Positions 27,201-34,637 of a stretch of DNA of 64,000 nt are shown here, piece after piece. Position numbers and translations under genes: made by a program. The stretch lies in assembly GCA_963623875.1 (NCBI GenBank), contig CAVFNL010000008.1, positions 119,156 to 183,155 on the forward strand. The letters run 5' to 3'. Under the pieces are notes generated by a model. The model saw nothing but the letters and a program-made list of their open reading frames with translations. It did no database searches and was not told where the DNA came from. The DNA is from UBA3206 sp963623875. Lineage in GTDB: Bacteria; Bacillota_I; Bacilli_A; Acholeplasmatales; Anaeroplasmataceae. Position 1 is the first letter of the stretch, and every line of letters begins with the position of its first letter.

Positions 27201-29493
27201 AAATGACGGACTAAATATATATGATGTTATTAAGACTAATACATTTGAAGTAAATATTAGTGATTTATCATTAAAAGTTGCGGACCATAATGTAGAATTA
27301 AATGGAAACATTTATGTGAATAAATCTAATGCATGTGTTACATTAAATGTGCTTATTGATTCTAAACATACTCTAAATCTAACAATAAAAGTTGTGGATA
27401 AAGTAATGTATATTGAGGCTTTAGGACAAATTTTTAAATTAGATTTAGAAAATATTAATACGTTTATAGAAGATGTGTTAAATAAACTTAATATTATGTT
27501 AGATAAAAACTATACATTATATGCTAATAAAGAAGTAGAAGTATCTAATATAGTTAAGGTATTAGATACAATAGTATTTACAAATAATTCTATTTCACTA
27601 AATCTAGAATCACTAATTTCTAAAGCATTAACAATTACTGTAGAACTTGTGACTAAAGATAGTGTTACTAACGCAAACATTAATACAGATGGTTATGTTG
27701 AAGCAGTTGGAAATATAAATATTGCGTCAGCTACAGAAAAAGATATTGTTGCGCCTGTTGGTAAGATGATTTGTGAGAGTGAAATTCTTGAAATATTAGA
27801 TTATGTAAATGTTGTATACAATATTGCACAACAAAAATTATTTAGTGTAAACATCAATGAATTAAGACTTGAAAAAGCTGATCCTACATCATATTTTGAA
27901 ATCAGTGGAGAAGTAAAATTAAATATTATTGATGGATTAAAAGATTTTGATGCAATTCTTAATTTAACAATTGTTGAATATAGAAATAATGTTAAATACG
28001 GATGGCATTATGTTGAACTTACTGTAATATCTTCATCTAAAACTGGTGGAGATGCGATGGTTTATGGTGCATATGGAAATAATGAATCAAATAAGTCAGA
28101 TACAATAAAAGTATATTCAACTTATACAGGAATTAAAAATCTAATAAATTCTGTTCAAAATTTAATGAATATTGATACATTCTCAAATATGATGGATAGC
28201 GGATCACTTATGATTAAATTCGATAAACTAATAAATGATATTACACTTTCTGATACATCACTTGATTTAGTGTTAGATCAAAGTGCATTCAATAAGTTTA
28301 TGTCTAATTCGTCATATATTAATATAAGTCTTACTAAGAGTGATGATAAATTAACAAATGTTGAATTACAAAACCTATATTTATCATATTCTAACGAACG
28401 TGATAATATGAAGATTTCATCTCTTGATGTTTCAATAAATGAAATTTTAGAACTTAATGTTGAAGCTCCATCTGATACATCAAAGTATATTGATTTAACA
28501 AACATGAGCAATTTATTTGAAGCTTTATATCAGAATGCTCAAATGAAATACTTTGAGATAACTGGAAATGTTAAACTTACAGCAATAGGTATTTTAGATT
28601 ATACAGCAGGAGTTAATGCTAAAATTCATGTGCAAGACGATGGTAAACCTGAAGCACTCATTACTATTAACTGCCCAACTTTTTGGAAAATGATTTATAA
28701 GAAGACATTATATATATATTACAAAGATGGCTTTATTTATCAAAATAGAATTGATAATGATTCAACTTTATGGTGGAAGTCATCTAATAAGTACTTCTTA
28801 AAGATTTCTTATCAAGAATATATGAGCGATTTCTTAAATTATTTTCTTGGAGAGTATGGTCTTGGTATGCCAGATAAAATAATGTCAAAAATTAATAGCT
28901 CAGCTGGCTCTAATAAGGGAACTCCGAATGCCGCATCTTGCGTAAATAGCGCATCTATTGGAACTAATAAATTCTCATTTAACTTTGATTTAGGAGAAAT
29001 TGTTCAAGATTCTAATATTGGAGACTTAAACGTTACATTATCTACTACTGAAATTACAAATTCAGAAGGTAAGATTGTAAATGTTTTAAAAAATATTGAT
29101 TCATTCAGTCTAGATATGGTATCAGTTATTGAATTAACTTCATCTAATCTTACATTATCAAATATTTATGATGGTTCTTGTCATGATCTTGATATGAGTG
29201 ATCTATATAATTTTGTATCAAGTGCTGATCAAACTTATGCTGTTGATACAAAATATAAGAATGGTTCATCACAAGGAACTATATCACATACCATAACTTA
29301 TGATTATAATGGTATTACAACAACTGAGACTAAGAATTATAATGATATTATAACTCTTCCTTCAACTGTTGAAATTAATGGTACAACTTATAATGTAATT
29401 AGTTGGTATACTGATAAAACATATCAAACAAAGGTAGATGGAAACAGTTATACTATGCCTGCGTATGACAAAACATTGTATGCAAAAATTTAA
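24208..29493 (+). CDS. Giant secreted repeat protein with C-terminal InlB-type repeat
   Basis: 1761 residues. Basic start (KKRKKRL) and one hydrophobic signal helix (about 9-30). The body is a long series of related beta-rich units of about 150-170 residues with recurring phrases such as NINLTYDKYNVSGDIYVKL, VNNNIYLEYENVKVKV and IDLFKSINV, reminiscent of LolA-like or lipid/ligand-binding beta domains. Two units are identical over 126 codons. The last 65 residues are an InlB/Flg_new-type repeat (ITYDYNGITTTETKNYNDI, ISWYTDKTYQTKV, DKTLYAKI). No anchor motif is visible. Single-gene transcription unit with strong promoter and terminator. Function unknown; adhesion or ligand capture would fit. 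Confidence 0.75.
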   Translation: MKKRKKRLIILLSLFASLATALILFCTITGFNPILLIKGTKPSGNKVDTETDLETLVLETPTDGTTPKDYDALTNFAYFAYKLQNSDFEATTNGKATANFNGMNTDQNVYDYRLKSGKYYLMDTRSTSQWVKIYEEQFFTGDKVLYRSSSDSANYDKVSKVEARSNKQEFNLYGYGPDKIIGYIVCKETLVEDSGVNQNADGTFTSSYTLDPTVAPTYYQRKVKTNASISSYPNFVSVNLTYTYDSNWNIISATYNEVYSIYKMKSWIKTTTNITETFTYLTSEESQSKIEPKYNFYKDYFNMEVPDDSDENTEMTALDYLGTMVSLISKPVYGDINIKVNDKELNAKVSYDGTNKTLYIKIGNEVISYKDNKLYLNGSIEGYLDIKELKELIPSGESSTTALSFDKDELISGIMKNINSGVVTHDGEYTNVSITFDLFGLSIPTIFRFYTPNEDTIEFKTLTADFAISDNNFSVEANLCNSFETTVNTNVSKLRSLSANLNTKLTYNDLVLDLNGIINADLLNNVINIDAKALYNNATINLNVIYKDNYIYINAIDKLKLMISVDEIKQMIPENTASFDITSLKYDLIMSYIKNISLNINSSIDLTYNTELDINGIKLSNIMLSLTPSSDEYSVDVNSDDYINYDTIKPYIEQINTLVSNVKDANGLQTNINLTYDKYNVSGDIYVKLNPLSVKAILNISFDDISRDIVLYYVNNNIYLEYENVKVKVSKDTLTTAISKFVDLNTKLDVKTIIDLFKSINVSNAIDLVLNTSNYIGSDLTIKLDKDLNISLSSTKINGNITNISAYQENISIEEIEYVSIDSYVDSISTLVKDILDNNGLQTNINLTYDKYNVSGDIYVKLNPLSVKAILNISFDDISRDIVLYYVNNNIYLEYENVKVKVSKDTLTTAISKFVDLNTKLDVKTIIDLFKSINVSNAIDLVLNTSNYIGSDLTIKLDKDLNISLSSSKINGSITNISSFGEVINVVDESYISIDGLINDGLNIYDVIKTNTFEVNISDLSLKVADHNVELNGNIYVNKSNACVTLNVLIDSKHTLNLTIKVVDKVMYIEALGQIFKLDLENINTFIEDVLNKLNIMLDKNYTLYANKEVEVSNIVKVLDTIVFTNNSISLNLESLISKALTITVELVTKDSVTNANINTDGYVEAVGNINIASATEKDIVAPVGKMICESEILEILDYVNVVYNIAQQKLFSVNINELRLEKADPTSYFEISGEVKLNIIDGLKDFDAILNLTIVEYRNNVKYGWHYVELTVISSSKTGGDAMVYGAYGNNESNKSDTIKVYSTYTGIKNLINSVQNLMNIDTFSNMMDSGSLMIKFDKLINDITLSDTSLDLVLDQSAFNKFMSNSSYINISLTKSDDKLTNVELQNLYLSYSNERDNMKISSLDVSINEILELNVEAPSDTSKYIDLTNMSNLFEALYQNAQMKYFEITGNVKLTAIGILDYTAGVNAKIHVQDDGKPEALITINCPTFWKMIYKKTLYIYYKDGFIYQNRIDNDSTLWWKSSNKYFLKISYQEYMSDFLNYFLGEYGLGMPDKIMSKINSSAGSNKGTPNAASCVNSASIGTNKFSFNFDLGEIVQDSNIGDLNVTLSTTEITNSEGKIVNVLKNIDSFSLDMVSVIELTSSNLTLSNIYDGSCHDLDMSDLYNFVSSADQTYAVDTKYKNGSSQGTISHTITYDYNGITTTETKNYNDIITLPSTVEINGTTYNVISWYTDKTYQTKVDGNSYTMPAYDKTLYAKI
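26203..26580 (+). repeat. Perfect 378-bp direct repeat, copy 1
   Basis: Identical base for base to 26722-27099, 519 bases downstream, in the same reading frame. The flanks diverge immediately (CTAAGCTCTACA against TTAAGTTCTTCA after the right edge). Recent in-gene duplication or conversion. Confidence 0.95.
26722..27099 (+). repeat. Perfect 378-bp direct repeat, copy 2
   Basis: Second copy of 26203-26580, same frame of the giant secreted protein. Confidence 0.95.
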
Positions 29494-29502
29494 AATAATA
29501 AA

Positions 29503-29533
29503 AAATGGAACAAGTAAAATTGTTCCATTTTGA
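29503..29533. terminator. Bidirectional terminator between convergent genes
   Basis: AAATGGAACA (29503-29512) with TGTTCCATTT (29521-29530), preceded by an A run and followed by T-rich sequence, so it can serve the plus gene and the minus DJ-1 gene. Confidence 0.85.
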
Positions 29534-29547
29534 TTTATATTTAAATA

Positions 29548-30084
29548 TTAATAAATGTAGTACATGCTTTTCTGAAGTTCTAGCACTTTTTCTTTTCCTT
29601 CGAGTCTTTCTACAACAGCATACCCAAATTCAAGAGATGTTCCGGCAGAACGTGAAGTGATGATATTATCACTAATTTCAGTTTTTTCTCCAGTAAACAA
29701 ACCATATTCCTCACTTAATTTCATAGGTGGGAAGCATGTGTATTTTTTACCTTTTAAAAAGCCATGACCTGCAATAATTGTAGGAGATGCACAGATTGCG
29801 CCTATTATTTTGCTTGTTGCAAAATAATCCATAACCTTAAGATATTTTTCATCATTCATATTTTCTTTATACTGAGGACCTCCTGGAAGGATTAGACAAT
29901 CGAATGATTTATAATCAATATCATTAATTAATTCTAAATTAGTGATATGTAGGCCATGTGCACCTACAGCTGTTTTATTGTTTGACGCAAGTATAACCTC
30001 GTAGTTTGCTCTTTTAAAAATATCAAATGGCGCAAATGTTTCAGTTTCTTCAAAACCATTATTTATTAAAAATAATATTCTCAT
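29548..30084 (-). CDS. DJ-1/PfpI family protein
   Basis: 178 residues. Family pattern: NGFEETETFAPFDIFKRA at the N terminus with the conserved Glu, LILPGGP near residue 65, and the nucleophile elbow GAICASP with Cys98. Related proteins include YajL, ThiJ and DJ-1, associated with protection from oxidative or glyoxal stress; the exact reaction cannot be told from sequence. SD GGAGTG precedes the ATG on the minus strand. Divergent from pflA. Confidence 0.9.
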   Translation of the reverse strand: MRILFLINNGFEETETFAPFDIFKRANYEVILASNNKTAVGAHGLHITNLELINDIDYKSFDCLILPGGPQYKENMNDEKYLKVMDYFATSKIIGAICASPTIIAGHGFLKGKKYTCFPPMKLSEEYGLFTGEKTEISDNIITSRSAGTSLEFGYAVVERLEGKEKVLELQKSMYYIY

Positions 30085-30191
30085 AATTTCACTCCTTTAT
30101 AATAAAAATTATATCATATTTATAAAGCAATTTGATTGATATTTTATTAATTTATTTGTAAAATATACGTGGAAAAGGATAGGTGTTGTAT

Positions 30192-30932
30192 ATGGATGGG
30201 AACATTCATTCGTTTGAATCATTTGGGACTGTAGATGGTCCAGGAATTAGATTTGTTGTATTTTTAATGGGGTGTCATTTAAGATGTGGATATTGTCATA
30301 ACCCTGACACATGGGATTTTAAGGCAAATGAGACATATTCAAGTGATGAAGTTGTTACAATGGCACTTAAATATAAAAACTATTTTGGTGATAAGGGCGG
30401 AGTTACAGTAACTGGTGGAGAACCATTATGCCAAATTGATTTCGTAATTGAATTATTTAAAAAATTAAAAGCAAAAGGATTAAATACATGTGTTGATACT
30501 TCTGGATATGAATTTGATTATAAAAATCCTGATGTAATAAAAAAATATGAAGAATTAATTGAGTATACTGATTTATTCTTGCTAGATATTAAACATATAG
30601 ATGATCCTATGTGTATTAAACTTACAGGAAAGAGTAATGATAATGAATTACATTTTGCAAAATGGTTATCTGATAATGGAAAACATATGTGGATTAGACA
30701 AGTTTTAGTCCCTGGATGGACTGATAATCCTGAATCACTAAAAAGAACAAGAGAATTCATTGATACATTGAAGACTGTAGATAGGGTTGAAGTTTTACCA
30801 TATCACACTCTTGGTAAGATTAAATATGATAATTTAAAGATGAATTATAGATTTAAAGATGTAGAATCTCCAACTGTAGAGAGTGTAAAACTTGCAAAAG
30901 AAATATTAGGAGTTGATAATTATGCAAAGTAG
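30192..30932 (+). CDS. pflA: Pyruvate formate-lyase activating enzyme
   Basis: Radical SAM enzyme that abstracts a hydrogen from the glycyl-radical residue of PFL. I start at ATG 30192, six bases after AGGTG (30181-30185); GTG 30183 is within the SD. 246 residues, normal. Cluster motif CHLRCGYCHN with Cys28, Cys32 and Cys35; FESFGTVDGPGIRFVVF before it; VTVTGGEPL; C-terminal VLPYHTLGKIKY. Its target Gly is on the small subunit encoded at 33561. Overlaps the thioredoxin-like gene by 11 bases. Confidence 0.97.
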   Translation: MDGNIHSFESFGTVDGPGIRFVVFLMGCHLRCGYCHNPDTWDFKANETYSSDEVVTMALKYKNYFGDKGGVTVTGGEPLCQIDFVIELFKKLKAKGLNTCVDTSGYEFDYKNPDVIKKYEELIEYTDLFLLDIKHIDDPMCIKLTGKSNDNELHFAKWLSDNGKHMWIRQVLVPGWTDNPESLKRTREFIDTLKTVDRVEVLPYHTLGKIKYDNLKMNYRFKDVESPTVESVKLAKEILGVDNYAK

Positions 30933-31260
30933 TAAATTAAATAATATTACACTAGAAAATTATAAAGAAGAATTAAAAGGTATTAATGTAGTAGAAATTT
31001 CTGGAGAATCTTGTGCAAACTGCCTTACATTACTTCCTGTATTATATAATATCTGGGAGCAAAGAAAAGATTTTACTTTAAGACATATAGAAGTAGATGA
31101 ATCAACTAAAGATTTAATTAATGCTTGGGAAGTAAGAACTGCGCCTACTATTATTATATTTAAAGATGGTGTTGAGATCCAAAGATGTAGAGGATATCAA
31201 CCTGAAGAAATTTTAGAATTATGGCTTGATTCAAAAATAAATGAATTAAAAAATAATTAA
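30922..31260 (+). CDS. Thioredoxin-like protein
   Basis: 112 residues from ATG 30922 (SD AGGAG, 30908-30912). The thioredoxin fold is visible: VVEISGESCANCLTLLPVL with a CANC redox motif, VDESTKDLINAWEVRTAPTIIIFKDG with the cis-Pro (TAPT) and Gly turn. CANC differs from the usual CGPC. Sandwiched between pflA and pflB, it could reduce or protect the PFL system or supply electrons; this role is inference from context. Confidence 0.9.
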   Translation: MQSSKLNNITLENYKEELKGINVVEISGESCANCLTLLPVLYNIWEQRKDFTLRHIEVDESTKDLINAWEVRTAPTIIIFKDGVEIQRCRGYQPEEILELWLDSKINELKNN

Positions 31261-31419
31261 TTATATTTTTTGATATAAAATAAGTCAAAATATATTTTAA
31301 AATTCGATAAAATTTATAAAATAAAAAATATAATTTAAAAGTAGTTTCAATTGATAAATTTAATTTAAAAATGATTGAAAAAGTATCGAAAAAACATACA
31401 AAATTCAAAATCATTTTAC

Positions 31420-31448
31420 TTGAATAAGAATTGTCGATTTGCTATAAT
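31420..31448 (+). promoter_or_regulatory. pflB promoter
   Basis: TTGAAT (31420-31425), 17-base spacer, TATAAT (31443-31448). The 240-base gap before pflB is otherwise AT-rich without coding signal. A separate promoter would let pflB be expressed far above pflA. Confidence 0.75.
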
Positions 31449-31455
31449 TAAGAAG

Positions 31456-31474
31456 GTAAGAGGAATACTCTTAC
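31456..31474 (+). promoter_or_regulatory. 5'-end hairpin in the pflB leader
   Basis: GTAAGAG, loop GAATA, CTCTTAC: a perfect seven-pair stem starting at the predicted transcript 5' end, followed by no T run. Such 5' hairpins can stabilise highly expressed mRNAs; this role is inferred. Confidence 0.55.
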
Positions 31475-31502
31475 AACGCAAAATGGAAAGAGGTATTTTA
31501 AT

Positions 31503-33521
31503 ATGAACAAAGCATGGGAAGATTTCGTCCCTGGAAAGTGGACTAACGAAATCAACGTTAGAGACTTTATCCAAAAAAACTATACTCCTTATGAAGGAGA
31601 TGAAAGCTTCTTAGTAGGACCTACAGACGCAACTACAAAGTTATGGTCTGAAGTTTCTGATTTAATGAAGCAAGAGCATGCAAAGGGTGGAGTTTTAGAT
31701 TGTGATATTGATAATCCTTCACAAGTAAACTCACATAAACCTGGTTACATTGATCAAAGTCTAGAGAAGATTGTAGGTCTTCAAACAGACAAACCATTAA
31801 AGAGAGCATTTATGCCTAATGGTGGTATCCGTATGGCTTGCCAAGCAGCTGAACAATATGGATATACAATTGATGAAACAATTAAGAATTTCTTCTTAAA
31901 GTATCGTAAGACTCACAACGATGGTGTATTTGATGTATATACTCCTGAAATGCGTGCTTGCCGTACTGCTCACATCTTAACAGGATTACCTGATACATAT
32001 GGACGTGGACGTATTGTTGGAGATTATAGACGTGTTGCATTATACGGAGTTGATTTCTTAATCAAGAAAAAAGAATTCGACAAGTCATTACTTTGCGGAG
32101 AAATGAATGATGAAAAGATTCGTGATCGTGAAGAAATTTCTGAACAAATTAAAGCATTAAAGCAATTAAAGGATATGGCAGCTCAATATGGTTGCGATAT
32201 TTCTAAACCAGCTGAAACTGCTCAAGAGGCTATTCAAGCATTATACTTCGGATACCTAGCTGCAGTTAAAGATCAAAACGGTGCAGCTATGTCAATCGGA
32301 CGTAACTCTACATTCCTTGATATCTATATTGAACGTGACTTAAAGAAAGGATTAATTACTGAAGCTGATGCTCAAGAGTTTATTGATCATTTCATTATGA
32401 AACTTCGTATGGTTCGTTTTGCTCGTATTCAATCATATAATGAATTATTCTCAGGAGATCCAACTTGGGTAACTGAGTCAATCGCAGGTATGGGAACAGA
32501 TGGAAGAGCTCTTGTTACTAAGACATCATTCCGTGTACTTCATACTCTAGAAAACCTAGGACCAGCTCCAGAACCAAACTTAACAGTTCTTTGGTCTAAG
32601 AGATTACCTAAGGGATTCAAGAATTACTGTGCTAAGATTTCTATCACTACATCTGCAATTCAATATGAATCAGATGAATTAATGAGACCATTAATGGGTG
32701 ATGATTACTGTATCGCATGTTGTGTATCTTCAATGAGAGTTGGAAAAGATATGCAATTCTTCGGTGCACGTGCTAACTTAGCTAAGTGCTTACTATATGC
32801 TATAAATGGTGGTAAAGATGAATTATTAACTGATAAGGTTACTGGAAAGCATGTTCAAGTTGGACCTGAATACCAAGCAATTACATCTAATGAACCACTT
32901 GACTTCGAAGAAGTTAAACATAAATATGAAATTATGATGAACTGGTTAGCAGATGTATATGTAAATACATTAAATGCTATTCACTACATGCATGACAAAT
33001 ATTCTTATGAAGCATTAGAAATGGGTCTTCATGATTCACAAGTTCATAGATATTTCGCAACAGGAATTGCTGGATTATCATGCGCAGTAGATTCATTATC
33101 AGCAATTAAGTATGCTAAGGTTACTCCTATCAGAAATGAAGAAGGAATGGTTGTTGATTTCACTGTTGAAGGAGATTTCCCTAAATATGGAAATAACGAT
33201 GACCGCGTAGATTCAATTGCTACATGGCTAGTTGAAACATTCATGAACGATATTAGAAAACATCATACTTATAGAAATTCAGAGCCTACTATGTCTATTC
33301 TTACAATTACTTCAAACGTTGTTTATGGTAAGAAGACTGGAAATACTCCAGACGGACGTAAAGCAGGACAACCTCTTGCACCAGGTGCTAACCCTATGCA
33401 CGGAAGAGATACTCACGGAGCATTAGCTTCTCTTGAATCAGTAGCTAAATTACCTTACGATGATTCACGTGATGGAATTTCTAATACATTCGCAGTAACT
33501 CCAAACGCATTAGGAAAGTAA
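31503..33521 (+). CDS. pflB: Pyruvate formate-lyase large subunit, lacking the glycyl-radical domain
   Basis: Cleaves pyruvate with CoA to acetyl-CoA and formate. 672 residues, whereas ordinary PFL is about 740-760. The N-terminal and barrel regions are typical (WEDFVPGKWTNEINVRDFI, PTMSI-like EPTMSILTITSNVVYGK, NTPDGRKAGQPLAPGANPMH). The active-site Cys pair is Cys406-Cys407 in YCIACCVSSMRVGKDMQ. The chain stops with GISNTFAVTPNALGK, exactly where normal PFL continues into the glycyl-radical domain. That domain is the next gene. Rich in optimal, relatively GC-rich codons unlike neighbours, suggesting very high expression. SD AAAGAGG. Confidence 0.93.
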   Translation: MNKAWEDFVPGKWTNEINVRDFIQKNYTPYEGDESFLVGPTDATTKLWSEVSDLMKQEHAKGGVLDCDIDNPSQVNSHKPGYIDQSLEKIVGLQTDKPLKRAFMPNGGIRMACQAAEQYGYTIDETIKNFFLKYRKTHNDGVFDVYTPEMRACRTAHILTGLPDTYGRGRIVGDYRRVALYGVDFLIKKKEFDKSLLCGEMNDEKIRDREEISEQIKALKQLKDMAAQYGCDISKPAETAQEAIQALYFGYLAAVKDQNGAAMSIGRNSTFLDIYIERDLKKGLITEADAQEFIDHFIMKLRMVRFARIQSYNELFSGDPTWVTESIAGMGTDGRALVTKTSFRVLHTLENLGPAPEPNLTVLWSKRLPKGFKNYCAKISITTSAIQYESDELMRPLMGDDYCIACCVSSMRVGKDMQFFGARANLAKCLLYAINGGKDELLTDKVTGKHVQVGPEYQAITSNEPLDFEEVKHKYEIMMNWLADVYVNTLNAIHYMHDKYSYEALEMGLHDSQVHRYFATGIAGLSCAVDSLSAIKYAKVTPIRNEEGMVVDFTVEGDFPKYGNNDDRVDSIATWLVETFMNDIRKHHTYRNSEPTMSILTITSNVVYGKKTGNTPDGRKAGQPLAPGANPMHGRDTHGALASLESVAKLPYDDSRDGISNTFAVTPNALGK

Positions 33522-33560
33522 TATAAAAAAGACTATTTAAATTCTTAAGGAGGAATTATT

Positions 33561-33809
33561 ATGTCAGAAAAAGCAACACAACAAAGAGTAGAAAATTTAG
33601 TTAACATGTTAGATGGATATGTTTCAGATGGTGGATACCATTTAAATGTAAATGTATTTGACCGTGATTTATTATTAGACGCTCAAGCACATCCAGAAAA
33701 ATATCCTCAATTAACAATCCGTGTATCAGGATATGCAGTAAAATTCATCAATCTTACTAAAGAACAACAAGATGACGTTATTGCACGTACAATACATGAA
33801 TCTATGTAA
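33561..33809 (+). CDS. Separate glycyl-radical subunit of pyruvate formate-lyase (GrcA-like)
   Basis: 82 residues. Contains the PFL C-terminal signature HLNVNVFDRDLLLDA, YPQLTIRVSGYAVKF with the radical Gly57 in RVSGY, and ends QQDDVIARTIHESM like full-length PFL. It has its own ATG and a strong SD (AAGGAGG, 33547-33553), 39 bases after the pflB stop. 672 + 82 = 754 residues, the length of an intact PFL. Known stand-alone relatives (YfiD/GrcA, about 127 residues) repair oxygen-damaged PFL; here it is needed because the large subunit has no Gly domain at all. Same optimal codon style as pflB. Confidence 0.93.
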   Translation: MSEKATQQRVENLVNMLDGYVSDGGYHLNVNVFDRDLLLDAQAHPEKYPQLTIRVSGYAVKFINLTKEQQDDVIARTIHESM

Positions 33810-33828
33810 TTAAATTACAAATATTAAG

Positions 33829-33858
33829 ACAAGTGGTAGAAATACCACTTGTTTTTTT
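33829..33858 (+). terminator. Terminator of the split PFL operon
   Basis: ACAAGTGGTA (33829-33838) and TACCACTTGT (33843-33852) with a four-base loop, then TTTTTT. Confidence 0.92.
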
Positions 33859-33861
33859 ACA

Positions 33862-33888
33862 TAAAAAAACATCAAAATTAATTGATGT
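33862..33888 (-). terminator. Terminator of recU
   Basis: ACATCAA (33869-33875) and TTGATGT (33882-33888); on the minus strand the stem is followed by a T run (A run 33863-33868 on plus). Confidence 0.75.
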
Positions 33889-34494
33889 TTATTTTAAATA
33901 ATATTTATCAATTACGCTTAAATAATCAAGACGAGGTAAATATTTTTCTTCAATTTTGTAAGCTTCTATAAGGAAGGTTTCATATTTAATAGATTTTCTT
34001 TCATCATTTTTTAAATTTTTATAATGAATAGAAAATTTATCTATTGGATATAGGAAAAATTCGTTTCTATGTACCCAGTATATTATAAGAAATGATATTC
34101 CTCCATGTTTCATACATTGAAGTAAATGTTTTACTTGATGTTCTTCGACATTTCTTAGAGGGAAAGATGTTTTATTTTTATTCTCTTTGGCTTCAAAATC
34201 AACATATTTTCCTTTATAAACACCATTATAATCAGTAGTAGATGGTGTTTTGTAATAAGCTTCAGTAATAACAGCCTTATTTCGTGAAGGATAATCAACC
34301 TTTACAATTTGAACAGGAACAGGCTTTTTGTATATTACGGCTAAATCTTGATTTCTATAAAATTCATTTGATTCATTTAGTAAATGTTCTAACTTCATAC
34401 CACGATTAGCCATATTATAATTTGGTTGCTTTTTGTTTGAATTATTTTTGCTTATATTTTCTTTAATATTTTTTTTGATAGGATAATTTATCAT
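33889..34494 (-). CDS. recU: Holliday junction resolvase RecU
   Basis: Resolves four-way junctions during recombination in Gram-positive bacteria. 201 residues. ANRGMKLEHLLNESNEFYR, VQIVKVDYPSRNKAVITEAYYK, then PSTTDYNGVYKGKYVDFEAK with the nuclease residues Asp88, Asp99, Glu101 and Lys103; FPLRNVEEHQVKHL follows. Basic N-terminal tail of about 28 residues. In many Firmicutes recU neighbours a penicillin-binding protein gene; none is here. Confidence 0.96.
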   Translation of the reverse strand: MINYPIKKNIKENISKNNSNKKQPNYNMANRGMKLEHLLNESNEFYRNQDLAVIYKKPVPVQIVKVDYPSRNKAVITEAYYKTPSTTDYNGVYKGKYVDFEAKENKNKTSFPLRNVEEHQVKHLLQCMKHGGISFLIIYWVHRNEFFLYPIDKFSIHYKNLKNDERKSIKYETFLIEAYKIEEKYLPRLDYLSVIDKYYLK

Positions 34495-34541
34495 ATAATT
34501 ATAATCACCAACATAATTTTATCATAAAAAAAATATTTAAG

Positions 34542-34569
34542 TTGCGCAAATAAAAAAATATGTTATAAT
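34542..34569 (+). promoter_or_regulatory. Promoter of the RNase J-like gene
   Basis: TTGCGC (34542-34547), 16-base spacer, TATAAT (34564-34569). Reasonable vegetative match in the recU-rnj divergent gap. Confidence 0.55.
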
Positions 34570-34600
34570 TAGGTGTATAAATTTACGATTCTTAACTTGA

Positions 34601-34637
34601 GAGGAGGACTTAACCTATTTTTGTAGGTTATATTTTT
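34601..34637 (+). promoter_or_regulatory. SD separated from start codon by a hairpin (RNase J-like leader)
   Basis: The only strong SD, GAGGAGG (34601-34607), is 30 bases from the ATG at 34638. Between them TAACCTA (34611-34617) and TAGGTTA (34624-34630) form a seven-pair hairpin; when folded, SD and ATG are separated by about ten unpaired bases. The hairpin is followed by a T-rich stretch, so an attenuator is an alternative reading. Confidence 0.6.

Noticed and set aside
24208..29493. CRISPR-like array because of direct repeats
   Set aside because: The repeats are two long in-frame coding copies, not short repeats with unique spacers; no cas genes or arrays anywhere in the window.
31261..31502. 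A minus-strand gene in the gap before pflB
   Set aside because: The 84-codon frame is Ile/Phe/Leu-rich AT-bias noise without SD; the gap is explained by the pflB promoter and leader.
33519..33561. The pflB stop could be a sequencing error or frameshift splitting one gene
   Set aside because: The two parts are separated by 39 bases with a full SD and ATG, not by a single base change; removing the stop would not restore the missing normal linker.
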